The position numbers were made by a program, and so were the translations under genes. Below are positions 50,537-58,400 of a stretch of DNA of 64,000 nucleotides, piece by piece. Within the stretch, counting starts at the first letter, position 1, and each line of letters starts with the position of its first letter. Below the pieces are notes generated by a model. That model searched no databases. It was not told the DNA's origin and saw only the letters and a program-made list of their open reading frames with translations. The DNA is taken from assembly GCF_036488675.1 (NCBI RefSeq), contig NZ_CP133152.1, positions 1,240,001 through 1,304,000 on the forward strand, given 5' to 3'. The DNA comes from Sinorhizobium chiapasense. GTDB taxonomy: Bacteria; Pseudomonadota; Alphaproteobacteria; Rhizobiales; Rhizobiaceae.

Positions 50537-51631
50537 ATGGATCCGATCACAACCACCGCCAGTATATCCCACTATGTCAAGGCTCGCCTGCGTCGGACCT
50601 GGAAAGCCAGGGAGGTGACGTACGAACGGCTGCTGAGTGGACTCGAGCGCGCCCGTCATGTTGTTGTCTTCGTCGTTCGTGACGAGGGGCGCCGGCTTCC
50701 CTTCTTTCTTCAATATTATCGCAATCTCGGCTTCGAGCACTTCATCTGCATAGACAACGGATCGACTGACGGCACGCGCGAGCAATTGTCAGGCTGCAGC
50801 GATGTGTCCATTGTTTCAAGCGGAGGCTCCTATAAAGGCGCGCGCTTCGGCAACGACTGGATCAACGCGGTCATCAATCGGCACTGCAGGGGCAAATGGA
50901 TTCTCTACGTCGATGCAGATGAATTTTTCGTGTACCCGCACTGCGATACACAGCCGATCAGTAGTCTGACTGCCTATCTTGAATCAAACGGCAATCAGTC
51001 CATGCAGGCGGTCATGGTCGACATGTATAGTCGGAAGCCAATTCTTGAAAATATCTGCGAGGCGGGGCGGGATCCTCTTGAGATTTGCAACCTGTTCGAC
51101 CGCACGGGCTACGCGTCACATTTCGACAAACGCAATCAAACAATCTGGATCAAGGGCGGCGTTCGCGGACGGGTGTACTTTCAAAACCGGATCTGGGATG
51201 GGCCTGCGCTCAACAAAGTACCGCTCATCTATATGGGCGGAGAACGCATGTTCCTGAAATCGTCGCATCAGGTTTGGCCGCTTTCCCTCAATCTTGGCGA
51301 AATGCGTGGCGCCGTCAGAATCTCGGGGGCACTTTTACATTTCAAGTTCCTGTCGACCTTCGTCAAGAAGGCAATCGATCCGCTGAACCGCGCCGAGCAT
51401 ACGGAAGAATACACGGCGTATACCTCAAACATCGATAATACCAACTTCCTCAGCAGCAATACGACTGAGTACAAGACGTGGGAGGACCTATCAGAGGCCG
51501 GGCTTTTGCAAGGCGTTGGATGGATATACTGGAGGAATGCGATCAATCGGGAAAGTAATGTCGCAGCTCAGCTAGAGCCATCCTGTCAGCGTGTCACGCC
51601 ACGGAATTCGCTCGAAAATGGGAGTGCATAA
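50537..51631 (+). CDS. Glycosyltransferase, family 2/92-like (Glyco_tranf_2_4)
   Basis: A 364-residue protein. VVVFVVRDEGRRLPFFLQYY near 36-55, GFEHFICIDNGSTDGTREQL near 60-79 and WILYVDADEFFVYPHCDTQP near 121-140 are the signature of the GT92-like group, where the D-x-D-E-F motif binds metal. Trp and His residues in the central part (HQVWPLSLNLGE) are typical. No membrane segment. It is co-directional with the GT8 gene and its TAA overlaps the ATG of the oxidoreductase (TAATG). Confidence 0.85.
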   Translation: MDPITTTASISHYVKARLRRTWKAREVTYERLLSGLERARHVVVFVVRDEGRRLPFFLQYYRNLGFEHFICIDNGSTDGTREQLSGCSDVSIVSSGGSYKGARFGNDWINAVINRHCRGKWILYVDADEFFVYPHCDTQPISSLTAYLESNGNQSMQAVMVDMYSRKPILENICEAGRDPLEICNLFDRTGYASHFDKRNQTIWIKGGVRGRVYFQNRIWDGPALNKVPLIYMGGERMFLKSSHQVWPLSLNLGEMRGAVRISGALLHFKFLSTFVKKAIDPLNRAEHTEEYTAYTSNIDNTNFLSSNTTEYKTWEDLSEAGLLQGVGWIYWRNAINRESNVAAQLEPSCQRVTPRNSLENGSA

Positions 51632-53301
51632 TGTTTGCAGACGCGCATGCCTTTTCGGGACCGTTTCAGGTCTGCATCGTGGGCGCGGGGCCGGTCGGGT
51701 TAGCCGTGGCTCTCGAATTGAGCCGGTTGAACATTCGCACGCTACTAATCGACGCAGGAGCGAAGCGCGCGAGACGCCCACGCCCAGACGAGGCACCCTT
51801 TGACGTTTGCGGAGACCAAAATCACTGTGGAGACCGCGAGACGCTCGGAACGGGGCTTGGCGGCACCTCAGGGTGGTGGGGAGGTAAATGCGTTGAGTTT
51901 GACGATATCGACTTTGCGAAGCGGAACTACATCGGCGATGGAAATTGGCCCATAAGCCACGGGGAGCTTTCGTCTTTTTACGAGCGAGCGCGCGCAATCC
52001 TGAGCTGCGACGCCGAAATAGACGAGCCCGCTCCCATCGAAGGGCCAGGATTTTTCCGGTCGCTCGAACGCTGGACGCGTGTGCGCGATACTGCCACAGC
52101 GAACGCAAAGGAACTTCATTCCTCGCCATACCTGACCGTCGTCTTGAACACGCGGGTACACTCGATCGGATTCGATCCCGTCGCGGGCACGGTAAGGAAG
52201 CTCGGCGTCTCCTGCAGGGGCTATTTTCACTTCATATCCGCGCAACATTTCGTATTGGCCTGCGGCGGTCGTGGAAACGCCCGGCTCTTGCTCAACCTGC
52301 AGGCGGAGTTTCCTGAGTTGTTTTCGGGCAAGGAAGGCCCGCTCGGCCGCTTCTACATGGGACATCTGGCCGGCGAGATCGCACAGGTTGAGTTCTCAAG
52401 TTCCGAGCAGGCCCGAAGTTATTGGTTCTACAGGTCTGCCAACGGCACCTTCGTGCGCAGACGATTTCAGCCGGATGCTCAACTTCAGTCGGAGCTAGGT
52501 GTCTCGAACATCGCGATGTGGCCGCAAAATCGGGACATATCCACTGCTGTCCCCGGGGACACCACCAGTTCCCTCGCATATGTGCTCAAGAACATGAAGG
52601 TCAATTCCGGGAACCGAGGACGAACAGAGCAGAGCATTGCGCCTCATCTGTGGAACCTGGCGCGCAATCCGTTGAAATCCGTCGGCTCGGCCGCGAACCT
52701 GTTGCACAAAAGGGTGCGTCTTCATGAGCCGCATTTGTTCGTGCCCGACCCGCACCATCTCTACCGTCTACGTTACCATGCAGAGCAAATACCGAACCGT
52801 GAGAGCAGGGTTTTCCTCAATGAGGCGCGCGACCGCGACGGCTCCCTTAAGCTGGACGTGGCGTTCAAATATTCCACGCAGGACTACCAGTCGACGGTCC
52901 TTGCTCATCAGGCGCTCGATCTGTGGCTCGCACGGCAAGGTATCGGCAGGCTGGTCTTCTTGGACGAGACTGAGGACCTTGAACGATTGGTCGCAATGCA
53001 GGCCAGGGACGGCTATCACCAGATTGGCCTTACCAGAATGTCTGCGAACCGTCGCGACGGGGTCGTTAATGCAGATTGTCAGGTGCATGACATCGTCAAT
53101 CTCTTCGTGGCAGGCAGCTCGGTGTTTGTGACTTCGGGCCAGGCCAACCCTACCCTGCCGGCCGTCGCAATGGCAGTCCGGCTCGCCCATCACATACAAC
53201 GATCATTGTGCTCTGTGGTTCCTGCGACGATATTGAGGGCGCGGCCTCCCATGGACATTTTGCCGTCACCCTCTGAGATTGCTCAGGGACTACACGACTA
53301 G
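51631..53301 (+). CDS. GMC-type FAD oxidoreductase
   Basis: A 556-residue flavoprotein. Rossmann motif VCIVGAGPVGLAVALELSRL at 14-33, then LGGTSGWWGGKCVEFDDIDF near 74-93, which is the FAD-contacting G-x-SxxWGG segment. The C-terminal half ends in LFVAGSSVFVTSGQANPTLP, then AVAMAVRLAHHI, the usual GMC C-domain signature with an Asn-Pro. No signal peptide. It starts in an overlap with the GT92-like gene, so it belongs to the polysaccharide operon. It may oxidise a sugar residue or nucleotide sugar; that is inferred from the position. Confidence 0.85.
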   Translation: MFADAHAFSGPFQVCIVGAGPVGLAVALELSRLNIRTLLIDAGAKRARRPRPDEAPFDVCGDQNHCGDRETLGTGLGGTSGWWGGKCVEFDDIDFAKRNYIGDGNWPISHGELSSFYERARAILSCDAEIDEPAPIEGPGFFRSLERWTRVRDTATANAKELHSSPYLTVVLNTRVHSIGFDPVAGTVRKLGVSCRGYFHFISAQHFVLACGGRGNARLLLNLQAEFPELFSGKEGPLGRFYMGHLAGEIAQVEFSSSEQARSYWFYRSANGTFVRRRFQPDAQLQSELGVSNIAMWPQNRDISTAVPGDTTSSLAYVLKNMKVNSGNRGRTEQSIAPHLWNLARNPLKSVGSAANLLHKRVRLHEPHLFVPDPHHLYRLRYHAEQIPNRESRVFLNEARDRDGSLKLDVAFKYSTQDYQSTVLAHQALDLWLARQGIGRLVFLDETEDLERLVAMQARDGYHQIGLTRMSANRRDGVVNADCQVHDIVNLFVAGSSVFVTSGQANPTLPAVAMAVRLAHHIQRSLCSVVPATILRARPPMDILPSPSEIAQGLHD

Positions 53302-53843
53302 ACTTGATTATGGCGCATGTTGCGGTGAGCACATTTTTGCTTGCCGAGACTCTGATGGACGACTTGATGCAGAATGCCATGGCTTCGCGTGACTGGTCTG
53401 GCTATGGTGGGGCGGTGCTGCAAGTCCAGACACGACCGCAGCGGTTGGCCGCGATACGATAAGCGGCGCATCAGTCACCCGCGCCTGGTACAGATCTCAA
53501 AAAGTAGCGACAATCCGCCCCGTTTCGAGCGACAGGTGCAGAGCCGCTCCAGGCGCTCCTCGCCTTGAACCGATTCGAACCGTATCCCTTACCAGAGAGT
53601 CGCGGGGTACATCGCCTTTTTGTCGCCGTTCTGTTTGTCGGCGCCTTCGCTGGCATGGCCGTTGAGTGGTTCCTGTCCAAGATATGAAGGGGCATCACAG
53701 AACCAGGTATCGCGACCGAGGCTTGGCTGCGGATGCGTGTTCCGGAGTTGCTGAAACATCAGATGCTGCAGATCAGGCGCAGATCGTAAATACGAAGACC
53801 CAAAATTCCTCAGGGCCACCGCGCGCAGACATGAAATATCCGA
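53302..53843. other. Border between polysaccharide and DHA-kinase regions, no convincing gene
   Basis: These 542 bases separate two convergent gene sets. A 50-codon ORF at 53310-53462 and an open stretch of about 57 codons ending near 53686 with a membrane-like tail (FVAVLFVGAFAGMAVEWFLS) are visible, but neither has a clear start signal or a known domain. They may be remains of lost genes. No IS-type inverted repeats were found. Confidence 0.45.
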
Positions 53844-54839
53844 TCAGCTTCTCCAGCGCAGCGCCGCGGTGTCAACTGGTGCGTCCCACAAGGAAAGCTC
53901 TCGTTCCTGGAGGCGCGCAACGGTGATTGAGAGACCCGCCATGTCCAAGGAGGTGGCATAGGTTCCGACCAGCGACCGGGCGACCGTGACGCCCAGGCGC
54001 GCAAACTGCGCTCGGGCGCAATTGTAAGCGAGATAGAGCTCCGATACCGGCGTGCCACCGAAGCCGTTGAAAAAGAGGAGCAGCTTGTCGCTCCGGTCCG
54101 GCACCAGATCGCTCAGGATCGCCTCGAGCATCGTTTCCACGATTTCGTCGGCCGTCGCGAATTTGACTCGTGCACGGCCCGGCTCTCCGTGAATTCCGAC
54201 GCCCATCTCCATTTCGTCTTCGTTGAGCACGAAGGTCTCCCGCTCCGTGTCAGGTACAGTGACGCCGCTGAGCGCCACCCCCATGGTGCGAATGCGGCCG
54301 TTCAGGTCCTCACCAAGCGCGCTCAGGTCGTCCAGCCGCCAGCCGGCCTCCGCCGCCGCTCCCAGCAGCTTCTCGATCACGAGGGTCCCCGCAACGCCTC
54401 TTCTGCCTTGGCTGCGCTTCGACCCGCCGGGGTTGACGTCGTCGCGCACGATCACGGTGGCGATGCGGTGCTCGGCCGCCGCGAGCTCGGCGGCCATTTC
54501 GAAATTCATGACGTCGCCGTCATAATTCTTGACGATGAGCAGACACCCCTCGCCGCCGTCCGTTTCCCGTATCGCGGCAATGATCTGGTCCGGTGTCGGA
54601 GAGGTGAAGACATGTCCGGTACAGGCGGCGTCCAGCATACCTTTCCCGACAAAACCGACATGCATCGGCTCGTGCCCGGCGCCACCGCCTGAAATGAGCG
54701 CGACCTTGCCCGGATGAAGAATGCGTCGGCGAACGAACCTCCTGTCGGCTCCGAACGCCACCAGCCGTTCGTGGGCTGCAACGAAGCCCGCGAGGCTTTC
54801 AGCCACCAGCGTCTCGGCTCGGTTCATGAATTTCTTCAT
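53844..54839 (-). CDS. dhaK: Dihydroxyacetone kinase, DhaK subunit (PTS-dependent type)
   Basis: A 331-residue substrate-binding subunit. The ATG at 54839 has GGGAGGGG upstream and gives the family length; a longer frame into the intergenic DNA is rejected. LISGGGAGHEPMHVGFVGKG at 48-67 and VKNYDGDVMNFEMA at 103-116 are DhaK signatures, and VGIHGEPG contains H217, equivalent to the His that binds dihydroxyacetone covalently. DhaL transfers phosphate to this substrate. The gene is last in the leftward operon, 142 bases after the HTH-like gene. Confidence 0.93.
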   Translation of the reverse strand: MKKFMNRAETLVAESLAGFVAAHERLVAFGADRRFVRRRILHPGKVALISGGGAGHEPMHVGFVGKGMLDAACTGHVFTSPTPDQIIAAIRETDGGEGCLLIVKNYDGDVMNFEMAAELAAAEHRIATVIVRDDVNPGGSKRSQGRRGVAGTLVIEKLLGAAAEAGWRLDDLSALGEDLNGRIRTMGVALSGVTVPDTERETFVLNEDEMEMGVGIHGEPGRARVKFATADEIVETMLEAILSDLVPDRSDKLLLFFNGFGGTPVSELYLAYNCARAQFARLGVTVARSLVGTYATSLDMAGLSITVARLQERELSLWDAPVDTAALRWRS

Positions 54840-54981
54840 CGTGCCCCTCCCACGACGCCGTGCTCTCCGGCCCTGCGCAAAATCGCCGCAACGCTGCAAT
54901 CTCGACACCGGTGCCCTCGATCGGACTCGAACTTGGAGGGTCTTCCCGGGAAAGCGACGTACTGAAACACATCGCGACCCT

Positions 54982-55392
54982 CTAATCCACCGTTGCGACC
55001 AGTTTCGCCATGTTCCGGACGAGTTCCTCGATCGCTTCGTCGAACAGGCGGTTCTTCTTTTCGTCGCCAAGATCCGGAACAATCAGCGAGAGCTGGCGCA
55101 GCTTCTCCGCGCTTCCGAAATCCGGCAGCTTGCCGGGGTGCGCGGACTGATAGGCCTGAACGAAGCGCTCCTGTTCGCCCGGGCTGAAGTGGCAGACACG
55201 GAAGATCGTCGCGAGATGACGCGCCGGCAGCGGAGTGGAATAGGTTGGACTTGTCACCTGCGTCACAAAGCTGCGATGCTTGCCGAGTGCTGCGGCGAGC
55301 CGCTGGCGGGTTCCCGACGGCCGATTGTCGATGATTTGCGCCAGCATCGTCTTGTAGGCGATGATCGCGTCTTCAACTGTGTCGCGCGACAT
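54982..55392 (-). CDS. Small protein with helix-turn-helix-like region in the DHA-kinase operon
   Basis: A 136-residue protein. The segment TRQRLAAALGKHRSFVTQVT at about 28-47 looks like a helix-turn-helix, followed by FSPGEQERFVQAYQSAHPGK and a helical, acidic C-terminus. It has no ligand domain and no membrane segment. Its stop is 142 bases from dhaK and its start abuts the Enzyme I stop (one base apart), so it is co-transcribed. I do not know a function; local control of the operon is a possibility. Confidence 0.65.
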   Translation of the reverse strand: MSRDTVEDAIIAYKTMLAQIIDNRPSGTRQRLAAALGKHRSFVTQVTSPTYSTPLPARHLATIFRVCHFSPGEQERFVQAYQSAHPGKLPDFGSAEKLRQLSLIVPDLGDEKKNRLFDEAIEELVRNMAKLVATVD

Positions 55393-56994
55393 TCACTTCA
55401 TCTCCGCCGCGGCCCGGCCGTCCGAGTACATGCCGCCGATTGTGGATCTTATGGTCGCCAAGCGATTGGTCGCCACCGAGAAGTGGCGAAGGCCCGCAGC
55501 CATGAGCGCCGGTACATGCCGGGGGTCGGAGGCCATCTCGCCGCAGATCCCGATCGGTTTTTTCATCGCCTCGGCAAGCGCCACGCCCTGCGCGATTACC
55601 CTTAAGACAGCCGGCGTGGCGGCGGCGTAAAGCGCGGCGACGCTTTGGTCGTCCCTTGCGGCCGCCGCAAGATATTGCGCCAGATCGTTTGTCCCGAAGG
55701 AGAAGAAGTCCGAGCGCGAAAAGCGATCGAGCGTCAGCGCCGCCGCCGGAACCTCCACCATCATGCCGATCTCCGGCATGCGCGTTTGCACGCCCCTCCT
55801 GCCAAGCGCGGCCGACTCCTCTTCGAAGATCGCCCGCATCGCATCGAATTCCTCCGGCACCGTGACCATTGGCAGGAGGACGCCGAGATTGCCGTGCGCC
55901 GCTGCCCGCAACAGGGCGCGCGCCTGCAAACGGGCTATTTCCGGAAGCGCCAGGAGCAGCCGGATGCCTCGTCTTCCCATGAACGCTTCGCTCTCCTTGG
56001 CCCCGACGCCCAACTCCTTCTTATCGCCGCCGAGATCCAACATGCGCATAATCACCGGTGCATCACCTGCCCAGTCCAGCGCCTGCCTATAGATGTCGTA
56101 ATGTGTTTCCTGATCGAAGACATTGCCCAAAAACTCTGTCCGCATCAGGCCGATGCCCGCGACCGACGAGGGATCGATGGATTTGAGCTCGAACGGATCA
56201 TTGACGATCGCCGACAGGCGGATCGCAACCCCGTCAACCGTCTCGATCACGCCTCCCGTTCGAGACGGAGCAGGTGGCCTTGCCTCGTTTGTTCTCGACC
56301 GCGCCTCGTGAATCTGCTGATCTTCAGGCGCGACAACCACCCGGCCGTCGTTCGCATCGACAAGCACGCCCACGCCATTGGCGACTTCGAACCGCCCGGT
56401 TGCCACGACCATAGGGACCGAACGGCTGCGGGCGAGCATGGCCACGTGGCTGGAAACACTGCCTTCAAAGAGGATGATGCCGCCGCCGGCGGTCCAGTCA
56501 TGCTGAAGGAAGAGGCTGGGCTCAAGGTCCTTGCCGACAAAAACCGAACCCGGCGCGAAGTCCTCCAGAGGGCGGCCCGTCAATGCGCTGAGGACGCGAT
56601 TGCGGATATCGACGATGTCGACTGCGCGGGCACGGAGCTGCTCGTCGGGTGCCTGCTCGATATCGCCGATATAATCGTTGAGCGCGCCAAACCAGGCGAG
56701 TGCGGCGCCATGGCCTGCGATGATCCTGCGCTCGGCCATTTCGACGAGAGCCGGATCGAGCAACATCTCGATCTGGAAGTCGAGAATGCCGGCACTTTCC
56801 TCGTCCGACCGGGCCGCGAGGGCCTCGAGCTCCACGAGGGCGGTGGCGACGGCATGCCGCAGCTTGTCGCCCTCCGCGGCCACCGTGTCGAGGAGCGCAG
56901 GTACCTCCGCCATAACATCGGCAGCGAGGTGGGCGGGCCCGACCCCCACGCCCGGAGAGGCGGAGACCCCGGTGATTTCAAGCGCTTCGGCCAT
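55393..56994 (-). CDS. Phosphoenolpyruvate-protein phosphotransferase (Enzyme I)
   Basis: A 533-residue PTS Enzyme I, near the normal length of about 570. The phospho-accepting His183 lies in GGGIILFEGSVSSHVAMLAR. The C-terminal PEP-binding domain has IGLMRTEFLGNV, then MRMLDLGGDKK near 315-325, and the active-site GICGEMASD. ATG at 56994 overlaps the HPr end by 17 bases; a start 15 bases further upstream is also possible. It passes phosphate from PEP to the HPr next door and then to DhaM. Being encoded inside the operon, it is a dedicated enzyme. Confidence 0.92.
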   Translation of the reverse strand: MAEALEITGVSASPGVGVGPAHLAADVMAEVPALLDTVAAEGDKLRHAVATALVELEALAARSDEESAGILDFQIEMLLDPALVEMAERRIIAGHGAALAWFGALNDYIGDIEQAPDEQLRARAVDIVDIRNRVLSALTGRPLEDFAPGSVFVGKDLEPSLFLQHDWTAGGGIILFEGSVSSHVAMLARSRSVPMVVATGRFEVANGVGVLVDANDGRVVVAPEDQQIHEARSRTNEARPPAPSRTGGVIETVDGVAIRLSAIVNDPFELKSIDPSSVAGIGLMRTEFLGNVFDQETHYDIYRQALDWAGDAPVIMRMLDLGGDKKELGVGAKESEAFMGRRGIRLLLALPEIARLQARALLRAAAHGNLGVLLPMVTVPEEFDAMRAIFEEESAALGRRGVQTRMPEIGMMVEVPAAALTLDRFSRSDFFSFGTNDLAQYLAAAARDDQSVAALYAAATPAVLRVIAQGVALAEAMKKPIGICGEMASDPRHVPALMAAGLRHFSVATNRLATIRSTIGGMYSDGRAAAEMK

Positions 56995-57322
56995 GCTTCT
57001 TTTCTTCATCGAAATCGCGCTCGACGAGCGCCTTGAGCGCATGGATCGCTTCCGCGGCGCGTAAGCCTCGGGCTCGGATTTTCAGGATCGAACCCCTCCG
57101 AATCCTCGCCCCCATGATCTTGACGATGCTCTTGCCGTTCAGCCAGACGTTGCTGTCGTTGACCTCGATCTCGACAGTGCAGGGAAACGATTTCGCGAGC
57201 CGCGTGAAAACGACCGACGGGCGAGCATGCAGCCCGAAACCGTGCGTCACCTCGATCTCCGCCTGGCAGTAACCCTGCGTGTCCACTGCCTCGGGCGCTT
57301 CCCGTCGCGGCCTGTTGTCCAT
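56978..57322 (-). CDS. HPr-like phosphocarrier protein (free-standing)
   Basis: A 114-residue protein. A 20-residue extension precedes the HPr domain, which opens AEIEVTHGFGLHARPSVVFT with active-site His32. The central VNDSNVWLNGKSIVKIMGAR has the regulatory-serine equivalent in GKS-I-x-x-IM. In E. coli this domain is fused to DhaM; here it is separate. ATG shares a base with the DhaM stop (TGATG) and its end overlaps Enzyme I, so the three are translated together. Confidence 0.92.
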   Translation of the reverse strand: MDNRPRREAPEAVDTQGYCQAEIEVTHGFGLHARPSVVFTRLAKSFPCTVEIEVNDSNVWLNGKSIVKIMGARIRRGSILKIRARGLRAAEAIHALKALVERDFDEEKKHGRSA

Positions 57323-57729
57323 CACGGCGACAGTTCCTCCGCGGTCGCCACGACGCGGGCAAGAGCCGCCCCGCCCGAAGCTTCGGCCGCTGCCATCACC
57401 GCCCCCTCGACAAGCGGCGCATCGCAAATGATCACCCTTCCGGAACGCGGCTCCCCGAGCATCTCGATCGCCATTTCGCTGTTGGTCTCCGCGCCGCCGA
57501 GATCGACGAAAACGGCAACCCCGGCGTCCGACCACGCCTCTTCGATCGCGGCCAATATGCCGGCCGCATGCGTGCCGAGCCCGCCCTCTGCATTGCCGCC
57601 CGACCAGGCGAGCGGCACGCAATCGCCGACCATCTGGCGCACCATGTCGGCAGCACCCTGCGCGACAAGCGGCGAATGCGACACGATGACGACGCCGACA
57701 TTTGCGGATTTCGGGGTCATGCCAGGCAT
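57322..57729 (-). CDS. dhaM: DhaM, EIIA-mannose-type phosphotransfer subunit
   Basis: A 135-residue protein with the EIIA(Man) fold. VGVVIVSHSPLVAQGAADMV holds the phosphorylated His18. The central stretch GGLGTHAAGILAAIEEA and VAVFVDLGGAETNSEMAIEM match the DhaM family. Two ATGs compete: 57729 with GGAGGAG just upstream, and 57720 in an ATGA overlap with the dhaL stop. It passes phosphate from HPr to ADP bound in DhaL. Lacks the HPr and EI domains that enteric DhaM carries. Confidence 0.92.
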   Translation of the reverse strand: MPGMTPKSANVGVVIVSHSPLVAQGAADMVRQMVGDCVPLAWSGGNAEGGLGTHAAGILAAIEEAWSDAGVAVFVDLGGAETNSEMAIEMLGEPRSGRVIICDAPLVEGAVMAAAEASGGAALARVVATAEELSP

Positions 57730-58340
57730 TGCTCCTCCAAGAAACGACAGATCGCCGCCGTCAGCAGCGCACAGCTCTTCGCGCCCGGATCGATGTGTCC
57801 GATCGACCGGTCGCCGAGAAACGATGCGCGACCGCGCATCGCCTTCATGCCGAAAGTGAGGCTTGCCGCTCGCTCGGCCTCTTCGGCTATCCCCGCCAGG
57901 CCCGCGCGCCTTACCACTTCGGCATGCACCGGGTAAAGCACGTCGAGCAGCGTCTTGTCTCCGGCCTGTGCGCGCCCACGCCGCGCGACGGCGCCGATCG
58001 CACGTTCGAACGCGCGCGGAAACTCGGCCTGCTCGCTCAGGCCGGCCATCTGCCGGCCGATCTCGATCAGCAGCGTCCCGTAGAGCGGACCGGCCGCGCC
58101 GCCGACGCTCATGACGAGAGTGAGGCCGATCTCCTCCACCGCTTTCGGCAACGGAAGCCCAGCGAGCCGGCTTCGCTCGGCGTAAACCGCTTCGCAGCCG
58201 CGCCGCATGTTGGTGCCGTGGTCACCGTCGCCGATCGCCCTGTCGAGTTCCGACAGATGGTCGGCATTGGCCGCGATCGCCTCCCGGCAGACATCGATCA
58301 ACCCGCCTATGAGCGCTGCGTTCGACGGCACAACGGACAC
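57717..58340 (-). CDS. dhaL: Dihydroxyacetone kinase, DhaL subunit (ADP-binding)
   Basis: A 207-residue all-helical subunit. The nucleotide-magnesium site AIGDGDHGTNM lies at 35-45; the second motif SVGGAAGPLYGTLL near 78-91 and the DKTLLDVLYP segment near 128-137 follow. In PTS-type systems DhaL keeps ADP bound as a cofactor that is rephosphorylated by DhaM. It overlaps dhaM and stands 60 bases after the single-chain kinase gene. Confidence 0.93.
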   Translation of the reverse strand: MSVVPSNAALIGGLIDVCREAIAANADHLSELDRAIGDGDHGTNMRRGCEAVYAERSRLAGLPLPKAVEEIGLTLVMSVGGAAGPLYGTLLIEIGRQMAGLSEQAEFPRAFERAIGAVARRGRAQAGDKTLLDVLYPVHAEVVRRAGLAGIAEEAERAASLTFGMKAMRGRASFLGDRSIGHIDPGAKSCALLTAAICRFLEEQCLA

Positions 58341-58400
58341 CTCTTAACACCCTCTTGGTCGATCATACTCGTGATCGACCGTCACCGTTAGAGCGCCTGC

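Noticed and set aside
53310..53462. 50-codon ORF after the GMC oxidoreductase gene
   Set aside because: Could be real, but there is no ribosome site or similarity I recognise; kept only in the gap description.
55645..57036. An open frame of 463 codons on the plus strand
   Set aside because: Antisense to Enzyme I; composition is Arg/His rich with no domain.
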